From Diphasiastrum complanatum (lineage: Eukaryota; Streptophyta; Lycopodiopsida; Lycopodiales; Lycopodiaceae), in NCBI GenBank assembly GCA_029204225.1, contig CM055113.1, forward strand, positions 27,186,995 to 27,250,994: 64,000 nucleotides of DNA, in the 5' to 3' direction. Below are positions 36,000 through 47,100 of the stretch, piece after piece; position 1 is the stretch's first letter; every line of letters begins with the position of its first letter. A model generated the notes under the pieces. It ran no database searches and was not told where the DNA came from. It saw only the letters and a program-made list of their open reading frames with translations. Position numbers and translations under genes: made by a program.

Positions 36000-38900
36000 T
36001 GAAAAGGTTAAGATTGAGCGTCGTGAATTAGTGGAGATGGTCAAATAACATTTGGGAGATATGCATCCAACATTGTTAGCTTTGACTCTATATGTGAGAC
36101 GACTTTGGAATCAACAAGAGTTGATCAATCAACACTATGCCCATCAGTCCATACCATTGTGTCGGTATTGCCAAGAAGATCATGCCACTAATGATTGTTG
36201 GAATACAATATGTGGATACTGCAATAGGGTAGGCCATCTAAAAAGAACTTGTCGAATTCAGAAGAAAGATGAGAAGCATAGGGGGAAACTAGTCCAAAGA
36301 GTTCCGAAGCGATACCTACACAAATTGGTTTGCTAGAGCTTAAAATAGGATATGACTAGAAACAAGACATCTTGTTCGGCATTGTAGAGGATAGGGCAAT
36401 AATCAAAAGGCCACATATGCCAACCCCTGCATGTAGAAATAACTGCAATGGAGAGAATAGTGATGGAAATCTGGCACTCGTGGGCCATGAATCTAGAACG
36501 CCAGATTATGTTGGAAGAGAAAGATATTGACTACCCCCTTGAGCCATAACATATCTAATCCACTCCTTGATGGGATAGACCAATCCACTAGTTTGACTAG
36601 TGAGCCATCGACAAATGGGTGGAGTGAACTGTCTTTTGACCAACTAAGTACATCACTTGATGTTGACCGAATGTCCATGAATGATGGAGGCACAAGCCCA
36701 TATCAACCCATCAGCAATGATGAGAGCTTAGAATCTTTAGACAATATGAGTACCCACAGGAAGAGTCCCATGAAACTACCAGCTTGTATCTTACAGATCT
36801 TATGCACGATATTGAGATGCCTCCTCTAAAATTAGAGGAGCAGAAAATTCTCTATGATCACGATAGTTCGATAGAGACACCTGAAGTAATGACTGAAAAA
36901 GGACTTGCCAGTGCCATAGATGCATTCTTAGAGTCTCTTGAACAAGATTAGGGTGAAAGGAAAGACCATACACCATCAAAACTAGATGCCATCGAAGAAA
37001 AACATGTCATATTAGAGGACCTTTTGATCGAACCTCAGCTAGAGCCACATCTAGTTGAAGAACCACAACTAGATCTAGATGGATTCTCATTCGTCGAACT
37101 AGACTTGGCTTTACAAATTTCGATGCAAGAGGCCAGCCTATTGCCTAGAGAACCAAGTCTAGCCACAGATAGCAGGAGATCTACCTCCCCTGCTCCCAAA
37201 AGTCATTGAAACCCAAGAGCAGTCACCACAAGAACGCACAATGTCAAATCTTCTTGAGGATCAAGAAGATAGTACTGTCGATCTACAAATAGCAATAGCA
37301 CTCTCACTGCAAGAGTGGGAAACACCTTCAAATATCCACATAGATGACATCCAATTAGAAATAGAATTAGGAGAGTGCTCAACTCGATATGACAATGAAG
37401 GTGAGATATCTAATCCAGTTGAGAGTTATAGTGATGAATATGAGTGGGAGACCGTATCTGAAGATGGAATTGAACCAGAGCCCAATGAGGTGGCGGGTGA
37501 TGAAGCAAAAAGTGACGAAGACATGATGGATAATGACATACTATCAAAACAGGGACCAATGGTAGAAAGTAAAGTTGAGCCAAACATGGGCCTCAAGGAT
37601 CATACTTAATAGAACACGGAAGAAAATTTTTTAGCTAAAAATGACCATCAATCTCAAGCTCAACCGGCTGTGCAAACACCTAGCCCTCTATCTATCGCAC
37701 CATTGACACAAAGAGTCACTCAGCCAATACTTATTCCTGATGATATCAGAAGGGCACCAAGAATAGTAGGCTCCCTACCTCAGTTTCATGGAAGCACTGA
37801 TGAAGATGCCCATAGACATATCCAGGAATTTGACATGCTGATGTTCACCAACACTGTCATAAATCCAACGCATAGAACGATGTTGTTTTTCACAACTCTA
37901 GTACAGGAAGCTAGACGATGGTACTATAAATTACCCAAAGCTTCCATTATCACCTTGGAGAAACTGTTACAACTATTTATAGCAGAGTTTGGACTCAAAT
38001 AAAATGTTGATAGCTTGATGTTCACTTTGACCATGATACAACAAGAACCAAGAGAATCAGTACGCCTATATGTTAAATGACTCAAGGAGCTCGTTCGCCA
38101 ATTGAACACAGGGCTAGCAATTGAGGTATCATCTCAATTAGTACTCACCTTTTTCTTGAGAGGCCTATAACCAGCTATCTAGCTAGAAGTATGCCAATCT
38201 GGGGTTACATCATTCGAAGAAGCAGTGTCTAGAGCCAAAACCACAGAAGAGGCCTTTATTGCTATGAATGAATGCCAAACCATCTTAGCCATGATGAAAA
38301 CTGTAAATCATACAGTACCATTGAAAGGGGACACCAAGCCAATACAACGTGGTAAATCACCACTTAATAGTTCCTTTTGTAGGAGGTGCTGCACTTGCAC
38401 ATCCCAAGACCTTTTGCAGATATTGTAGGGAGTGTGGCCATTCAGAGGATGGATGTTCATCACAAGACTCATGGTTTGAATACTAGAAATCAAAGGCAAG
38501 AACAGATAGGCCATGGTGTCATGGATGACGAACTACTTAGAACCTACCAAACTTGGAGTCAACCACAGATAGATTGTAGAGTGATCTCTAAGGGTGACGT
38601 GACTAGAACAGAAAGAGAGAAGTCTTCGATAAACTTGGCAGAAACACTCATAGAGAAGAAACTGTTGAGGGTAACCCAAGATAGGGTATGGACAGACATC
38701 TCTAATGAAGAGTGTGAGGGAGCAAGTAAGCGGCTGATAGACTCCATGTTGAGAATCGAAGCGTGACTCGCTCTGATACCACTGATGAGAAAAATAAAAG
38801 TGATTGACTGATGAGAAATTCGTCGGATTCACGAAACTTTTGCGAAGGCGAATCAATCATGACTCTCTTTAGCTCAAATAGAGTTCAGATGCGGCCGTTG

Positions 38901-40980
38901 GACACTGCCAGTTGAGTCACTCCTACAATCTTCTAGAGTGTAGTCAGTCATTGTTGATAAATTTAATACAGCATTCGACTTAATTTCAACCAAATTGCGG
39001 AATTCAAGTGAACAAGAAAACTCAGACATATGAAATATCAACATAAGCATTCAACATTCAAGATCAAACACAACAAGAAAATAATCTATATTAATTTTCT
39101 CTGAATTTCTTCAAGCACTGCATGCGAATCCACGTAGTGCATTGGCATAAAAGAAACACGGTTCTCTCAGAGTAGTAGTCTCGCTTCACTAGCGGACAGT
39201 TGGATCTTCTGATTCTAGACAGAATTGTCTTCGCGCGCAGGTAGACATGTATTCTGTATATCGTCTTGATTGCTTACTAGCATCAGACTTCTTCACTCTG
39301 TTACACTCTTTGTATTCTGTTTTGATTTATATGTCAAGTATGATCCAGTAAGTACGGTCTCTCTGTGTAAATCAGATTAGAGTGATTAAGCATATACAAC
39401 TAACTAGAGAATTATAAGAGTGACAGATTAGCCACGACCTAGGGAGTATCTGATGACGTCATGCCATCAGATCAAATTACTGTACTTTTGGGTACTTGCG
39501 TGATCTTGGTGGTACTCCTTGGGATGTGAGCGCTAAACAGGTTTCGTTTACCTCGTCTACCTTCTTCCGTACTGGGCCGTGAAGGAATCCCGTTCGTGGA
39601 TCTTTCGTGTTCGCGAATCGTTCATCTTCGTCTCCGTTGACTTTCGTGTTCGCGAAACTCTTTGTGTTTCGTGTCTCCAGATGTTTGAGTTCACGAACAT
39701 CTTCGTCAGGCGAAGGGCTAAAATCTAGCAAGGCTTTGTAATCATAAACATTTTGTTTCTTCACTCCAGAAACACTGAACCTAGGGACGGATCATCCTCA
39801 ATAGCAGCTGTTGGAATAGAAGAACATATACCCTTGATTGGAAGCCGTATAGATGAAGAAACAACCTCCTTAGAAGTTAGTATGAGGCCATTTCCCTTGG
39901 AATCGAGACAAACCAGAGGGATTATACTTCGAAGGAAACCTGTCAAGACCCGATTATTCCTTAAGATTATACAGACTAGGTTTTGGGAATGCAATCATGC
40001 AAAGAAAGTAGCTTTGGGTGACAAGTCCAAATCTACAAGCATACAAAGCCATGGACATCAGATACAAGGGGTTGGATTAGATCTACAAGGTTAAGGGCTA
40101 GCCAATCATACAAACCTACAGACTAACGAGTTTAATGCAATTCCTCAGGATAGACGAGACAAGACTAATGACAAAAGATCCCTGCAACACTCAATAGGAA
40201 CACTCATTCTCGAGGGGACTAGAGCGAGAGTACTGACGATAACCCATAGCGAGTTAAGAACAGACCCACCTAGGAAAGAGTGGATGGAAGGGTGTGATCA
40301 GCATGTGAGTCTTGGAAAGTCCACTAAGTCTGAGAAGTTGATATCGTTTGCATCTGTTGTTAACCCACATGACCAAACTATACCTTCTGACAAGGACAGT
40401 AAAGGCAACTTAGACTATGCAGAAGTACAGGAGATAGTATGAATACCCCTTGTAGATTACTTCCCTAAAACTAGATCCATAGATTGCTGTGTAACGAAGC
40501 AAGAAAACGATAAGAATCATGAACTCCCACTTGATGCATTTGATCAGGAATCATTTAATATCCAACACTTATTCGAATATCAAGAAACAACAATAGATGA
40601 CTACATGGTGGTAAACTTTGATAATTTTATCCAGGATAGTACTGGAACACCATATGACCCGTTTCTTTGGGATAGAGAGCTACCCAACTACATCAGTAAT
40701 GAAGATTCTGAGCATGAAATAAACGTGGTGCTAGGATATTTCCTTGAACCAAATGATGACCTAGATCTTTTGGCCACCTATCATATACATGAACAGCCGA
40801 ATATGCCAAAGAGAAATAGGACAAGAAGCACTGAAGTGCAAGTTAAGGTTAAAGCACATGATGAATACCCAGACAACAAGGTGGATGTTGGATAGATGTG
40901 GTAAGGTGACAACAATACACCCTTATTTCTGATTTCACATGGGGGAGTCGAGGGGTGGTAAGTTTGACTTTACTTTGCTG
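36000..40980 (+). mobile_element. Non-autonomous gypsy-like fossil with UIM-like segments
   Basis: Recognised parts are as follows. Two zinc knuckles (CRYCQEDHATNDC and CGYCNRVGHLKRTC) lie at about 36160-36255. An acidic low-complexity stretch follows with two ubiquitin-interacting-motif-like helices (37100-37135 and 37280-37321). A gag capsid domain (37670-38002) contains LPQFHGSTDEDAHRHIQEFD. After an inserted LTR comes a segment homologous to 17086-17690 and a further acidic region (to about 40895). A purine-rich stretch near 40950 could be a polypurine tract. No reverse transcriptase or integrase was recognised. It has many breaks. The zinc knuckles before gag suggest rearrangement or two elements side by side. 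Confidence 0.6.
38783..39774 (-). mobile_element. LTR plus primer site inserted in gypsy-like fossil
   Basis: A segment running from tgatgagaaaaat to ttccagaaaca-like sequence is preceded on its left by ctctgataccac, the inverse of a tRNA-iMet primer site. This marks it as the 5' LTR of a minus-strand element with nearly all internal sequence gone. Its right third repeats the palindromic word ttcgcgaa and variants (about 39590-39670). Boundaries are approximate. Confidence 0.5.
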
Positions 40981-43460
40981 CTTTGGTTTTATTATATTTT
41001 CTTTATTTGTGGGTCAACATTCTATCTTGTTTTAAAATATCACTAGAAAAAAAAACAAAATTGTTTTAGTATGGGATTCGTTGTTACTACATGTGAGATT
41101 CACAGACACTGTAGACTGTGATATACAAATATCTCTGATGAGTCTACTCCAATCACACACGCTGCACTCGCATCATGTAGGCACAGTGTGTTTGGACATT
41201 TGATTGCAAGACCGTCTCATGCATCCATACCCCTGCATTCTGCATAAACTCTGAGCTGCATAGGGCATTACATATTTTCTCCTATGGGCATAAATGACTG
41301 TATAGACACATAGTTGAGGGGAGGGTAAGAGTGGAAAAAGTTGGAAACAAAAATAGTATAGTGGGGTGGGGAGTGACTCCATCACCCAATGGATAAAGCA
41401 AAAACATAAAAAGGAAAAGAAAAAAAAAAAACAGGAAAAGAGAGAGAAAAAAAGACAGAGAGAAAAGTAAAAGAAAAAACGAAAAAGAAAAAAATGACTT
41501 CAACCGTCTCTATCAGATCTCGAACCAATTTGTGAGGATGATTGACGCCTCGCACATCCATAAGAGGTAAGGACGATTTTTCTGATTGATTCCATAGACT
41601 AGCGGAAAACCAGTACTTCCTACCATCTTGTGTATTAAATCTTAGGACAATAAGTTGTCCTACATGGACTACTGTCAGAATATAGAGCTTGAGAGAAGAG
41701 TCAATACAGAGAGGAGAAATGATTATTCCCCATCGAATCGATTCTTAAAGAATATAAGTTGAATGTCTAAACAAAAAAAAGAGTTGATAATCACTAGTTT
41801 GGACCAGTTTCAGAGTTGGGACACCAAAGCCTCATTGCATATGCATTCACACACACATCAATGACATGGTGTTAGACACAATACTGATAACTTGCATCCA
41901 TATCATCCCATCTCTAATCCTAAGATTTGCATTTGCATATCCCTCCATGCATGGGTCTGAAAGTGGACATTGCCTTACGTCTGATGGGATTGGGAGCATT
42001 TGTCATTTAGGTCACAGGTGGGTTTTCGCAGGTATGAGGACACGATATTGTTGACCAATCCGGTTGCAGATGGATCCTAAGGGCTCAATCGATGGCCTTT
42101 GGGTAGGAAACTGTTGAAGCCATCCCACCAACTCATTGTGGTTAGCATCACCTAGCAAGGGTGCTGAGCCCACTAGACTTGATTCACCACCAGGAGCTGA
42201 TGTGAAACCAAAGACTCCGAGTCCGCCGTCGTATGGGGACCATACTTCCCAGTGGTAGTCGCCAATGTTAGCCGATATTTTTGCACAGAAAACCGGACTA
42301 ATATTGACGTTTAAGCTCGCAATAACTAAAAAATCGGCATGTAAAATCCGATTATTAAAGAAAAAGTGACACAAATTTGTCTTAGAATCCAGCCCGCCCC
42401 TAAAGTCGCTAGACACATTTTAAAAGTAAGAAATTGACTTTTCAAAAAAACTATTAAAAATATTTTTTGGTCAAGTTTTGTAAGACCAAGCCAAAAGTGC
42501 CGGTCCACCCTAGAATTCTGTCCCAGTCCGTCCTAAATGAGGCTAGAGCAAGTTTTGCAGCCTTAGAATTGGCCAGTAAATATTTTACGGCTTTTCAAAA
42601 AAATGGCCAGTTGTAAAAAAAATAGTCAATATGATCGTGCTAAAATCTCACCATGTTCTAAGTCCATTTTTTACTAATATATGATCACTCAGTGTATTTT
42701 TCAGGGAAATTGTGGTGTCGTGGGAGCCCTAGTCATAAATGCCGAAAAAGTCAACCACAGAAGAAAAAACTGAGAAAGAAAGGCTAAATTAGGACTGGGC
42801 AATATGGATTCAGTGTCAAGGAATCACAGAAACCCTAATGGCAAAGTTTGGACAATGTACGGGCAATCAACGAAATGTGCGGGGCAAGTTGCTACCCAAC
42901 AAGACCAAAAACTCGGACAAATGAGAAGTAGGCGCACGACCCTTGAAAAATCGAAGCAAGGCCAAAAACAAAGGTACCCAAAGAATAATGAAGGCCACCT
43001 ACTAAAAATAGGGGTTGAAAAAGGGCCTCACCCAAAATTTGGATAATAAATTCCAAAACACCTTGGAGGCTAAAAAAATTCGGAGGTACACCCACTAGCC
43101 ATTGACATTTTGGGATTCTAGGGTGTACAAAAGGAGAAACTTGAATGGCCTCCCTAGGCTTTGACAAAAATGGCAACTTGGCTAGTTTTGGAAGAGAGCC
43201 TGGTCTTACACACAAATGGTGCAACCCAGTGTTCGGGAAAGCCGACATCTCTTGAGAATGGAATCAACATCTTTCGTCAAAAACTGATTTCACGAAAAAC
43301 TTACAAGAAGTTGACTTTCAAAAAATCGATAACTTCTTTTATATGCAGGAAATTTTATGTTTGTTATTTTTATATGAAGGAAATTTGTGTATAGTGAAGT
43401 AACGAAATCCTTACAAACTTGGATTACACAGGTTTATTGAGTTAATAAAATAATTTATGA
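40981..43460. other. Intergenic, no recognisable gene
   Basis: There is purine-rich low complexity at 41400-41500, then ordinary AT-rich sequence. Several open frames of 60-130 codons have no protein-like features. The stretch 42040-42240 looks like decayed LTR sequence but could not be assigned. Confidence 0.4.
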
Positions 43461-43468
43461 ATGTAAAT

Positions 43469-43964
43469 CATAAAATCTGAGAACCGTGGACAGTTCGCCA
43501 CAGTTCTTAGAACCGTACAATGCACTGTATGGTTCTCAAAAATTTTAGAGGCGAACCGTGTAATAATTAATTAATTATCTATTTATTTTTAAAGTTTCCA
43601 CCCCCCCAAAAAATGCCAAAAAAAGCCAAAAAAAAAACCTAAAGAAAGTTGCATAATTGAAAAGCCTGCTGCATCTCTTGGATCCATAGAATTGAAAAGT
43701 TGCATAATTTTTGCACAAACCCAGAAATTAGATAGATTGCCCATCTTCATAAAAGTTGAGGTAATACAAGAGACATCAATTATTCAACCAATTTCAAATT
43801 TAACCATTCAAGCCAAAAAATTGTTTTGGGAGAAATAGGCAAAAAAAAATTTAACTAATTAAATAATCGTAGGAACCGTACAACCGTACCACTGTTCATG
43901 AATCTTGGTACGGTTCACCCCAAGGTTTCCAGGACCCACGGTTTTGGGAACCGTAGGTTCTATG
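43469..43964. mobile_element. hAT-like MITE, word AACCGT/ACGGTT, near PSMD9 promoter
   Basis: This 496-bp non-coding element is flanked by a perfect 8-bp duplication, atgtaaat (43461-43468 and 43965-43972). The right end read inward is catagaacctacgg; the left is cataaaatctgagaaccg. Both ends repeat aaccgt/acggtt words, with an A-rich centre. It ends about 210 bp upstream of the PSMD9 start codon, so it probably forms part of that promoter region. Confidence 0.8.
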
Positions 43965-44128
43965 ATGTAAATATGCATTATTCTATCGACAAAAAAATAT
44001 GAGATGAATGCAAAAACATTTTAAAAACCGATAAATTAAAAAAAAAGGATATTGCAGGGAAACCCGAAAGAGGTTTCGTGCTACCGTGTATACATAGTTG
44101 CGAAGACAAACCATAGATACTTCTATCA

Positions 44129-44131
<3 letters not shown>

Positions 44132-44171
<40 letters not shown>
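44132..44171. repeat. (GA)n microsatellite abutting PSMD9 start codon
   Basis: About 20 GA units end only six bases before the PSMD9 ATG, so they should lie in the transcribed leader. Confidence 0.95.
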
Positions 44172-44172
<1 letters not shown>

Positions 44173-44177
44173 GCGCG

Positions 44178-47100
44178 ATGGTGGGTGCCAACGTGAAAGC
44201 GGAGACGCTGTCCTTGATGGATAGCAGGAGTAGCATAGAGGAAGAAATGAATGCCATTATCGCGCGCCTTTGCGCGCCTGGTGGTCCTGGTCTCACCTCT
44301 AGTCTTGTCGATAAAGAGGTAACACAATCTCGATCACTAACTTTTCCGTATCAGCTTTCAACTGAACAGAAATTTAATCACTACTCATGGAGAAATAGAG
44401 GTTTGAAATCGTATATCTTCGTGATCCTGGACCTCCCGGACGCCCCTGGCTTTGCTGTGATCTCAACGCCTGGGATGTTTGGCTACTTAGTATTTTAGTG
44501 ACCTGTGAATTTTTAACTCCACACAAATGATATAATTTAGGTCAATCGTCCGGCTGATAAGGCATGCCATCTCCATTAGATTGTCAAAACGGCATATAAA
44601 AACTTCAGATTAATGTAATGTGGAGTACCCTAGATTTGGTAGAAGAAGTTATGCCTTAGTCGTTACAGGTAGTATATTCTTTCCTGGCATTTTGGATATT
44701 AGCCCAGAGAATTGATGGTTGAGATTTTCCATTGTCCTCTGAAATTCAGTGAATTTTAGTTGACCGTCAATATAGTTTTATACTGATTGTAACTTTGGTG
44801 TAATTTTCTATGCCATTTTCATGCTGTATTTTACTTTGTTCTTTTCAATCCCGGAAAGGACTCTATCCATGCACGGTTTTATGAGATTACCTATGCCCAC
44901 TCATCAAAAAATTTGGATTGGCGGTTGTTTTTCACGTAATTGATCTGCATTACGATGAATTTTCTGCACCTAGTTCAATAATATCGAATGTAACATTTTA
45001 CCAGCCATTCCTATGTTAGATTCTGTTATGTTGCTCAGATATATTTTTGGCTCGCTTTAGCAACAACGCAAAGACATCATTAAAATTTGTTTCATTTCCG
45101 GTAACTGTTCCAAGGCCCATGCACCACTAGTTGTGCATCGTGACACCTCACTACTGGACACCTCTGCAGCCTATCTGGGCCACGTCATCCAGTTCTTCAA
45201 TGACTCATTGATAGACCCATACAAATCCACCATCAAGTGTTTTAGGCCTACAACCATTAAATTATGACCATGTACACATAAGGGCCCCAATTCCCTTATA
45301 GTCACAATTAACTTACGGGTTATTGGTCTACCGGTCCCTAGCGTGGACATGCAAGTCGAAAAAAACAGGAAAAAAGCGGGCTGTTTGACGTCGAATTTCT
45401 TCCAAACGGAAAAAGCTTTTCACGAACCGTCAATTGGTAGGCCCAATCTGCACCCTTAATTGCAGAAACCGGAGAAAAATCGGAGAAGTTACGCCCAATC
45501 CAAAAATCTGACCTATGTTTTGCTTGAAAAGCGACTTTTTGGTGAAATAGAGGCAAATTTGCTCCAAAATCGACGTATGATGGCTCTATAGGATCGCTAT
45601 GGATGCTAGGAACATGCTCCCAAAATCTGATCAGGATCTGAGAAGGTTCCGGAGAGTTATGAGCGGAAAACCTTCAGGAAAAATGCGCTGGCCCTCCAAA
45701 ACTTTGAAATTTTCTGAAATCTCAGAATTTGCAGCGTGAATCCTTGCTGATCTACAACGACTGCCCACTGGAAGTGATCTGAGACAGATCTCCCTCAAAT
45801 ATGAGTTTTCTCACTTTCTCTCTCTAGAACAGACGTTTCTCTCTCTAGAACGAGGCTCTGATACTAATTGTCACAAGCCAGTCTCTCCAAGCTCGTGAAT
45901 CCTAGAAGCCGATGTGTGAAATGAACCTCCCAACCATAGCCACCCCCTCCTTGAGCCCTTCTACTTGCTATTCCCGTCAACTGGCACATGGGATCCACCT
46001 GTGGATGATCAGTGCACTTGGCATGCCTGGCCCCTGTGACCTATGAATACTGAGTGACTCATAGGGTACCACCCCCGTGTTTGACAAAGACCTGTGACAC
46101 TCTTGGTCACCCCGACTACTTGTCGGCTAGCCTCTCGTCACTGACGGCTAGGGTCCTGTCACTGACGGCTAGGGACGGTCAAGACACACCGCATCTCTGA
46201 CAGCTTGTCAGGCGGCCACACCGGGTCACTGCTCGTGACGCACCGGTCCCAACTTGGGACAGATGTCCTCCTCAGTCACTGGCCCTTGCCAATACTTGGC
46301 CTCAGGCCCTCTAGTGACCGGCCGTGCCGAGGTCATGATAGAGTCGTAACTGGACTCTAACATGTATCATTTGTTAGAGATACTTAACCTTTCCTAGAGG
46401 ATTATTTGAGGCATTATGCTTCTCCTACCGGTAAGAATTGGGAGTTAGGACCAACACCTATGTTTTGCAAAATATAGGTTCTTTTTGGAATCAGTAAACG
46501 TATCACCATTCTTTTGGCCAACATTACCTGTAGATATCCCAAAACAATTGCTGGCATTGTCGGTGACCACCTGCACCACATGATCAGCCCCCACCTCAAT
46601 GATTGTTGCACGTATATGCTCATAGATGAACTCTCCAGACTCAACAGCGCCGTCTCGAGAGGCATCCACACCCTTGAGAAATACTGTGACCAGCGGCATG
46701 TCGTATGGGGCTGAGCTCTCTCGTGATGCATGCATGCTCCTCTCTCAAATGGCGAGTACGAAGAGCCTCCCTCATCATGTCACGGAAGATAGTGGTGTCA
46801 GCGAAAGAAAATGCAAGGTAGCCACTATAAAGACATTGGTGTGTAAGCCTGATGCTGTGCCAATAGAACCCAACTGCCCACCAATCTGTACCCTGGGCCT
46901 AGTCGTTGTTGCTGCTTGCAGAAACTGCCATGCATGGGGCAATGCCCATGGTCCGTCCATCTGGCCTGGTCAAACCAAGCAAGTGTGCTCTGATCCTCAT
47001 TGTCGTGTTGCAAAAGGTGGCACCACAAAACAAGCAACGCCATCTGCGTGCACCTGAACCTGTAAAAATCACAGTATCCTCCTCCAAGAGATAAGACCTA

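Noticed and set aside
41282-41503. Phe/Leu/Ser-rich minus-strand frame that looks like a membrane protein
   Set aside because: It is the reverse of an A/G-rich low-complexity run, with no start context or homologous pattern.
42804-43046. 80-residue plus-strand frame rich in Lys/Gln
   Set aside because: It has no family resemblance and sits in decayed intergenic sequence with comparable frames on the opposite strand.
44052-44498. A longer PSMD9 frame starting at 44052 and reading past 44318
   Set aside because: The upstream part is the GA tract and the downstream part is intron. The family-typical start is the ATG at 44178 and the donor at 44319 joins correctly to exon 2.
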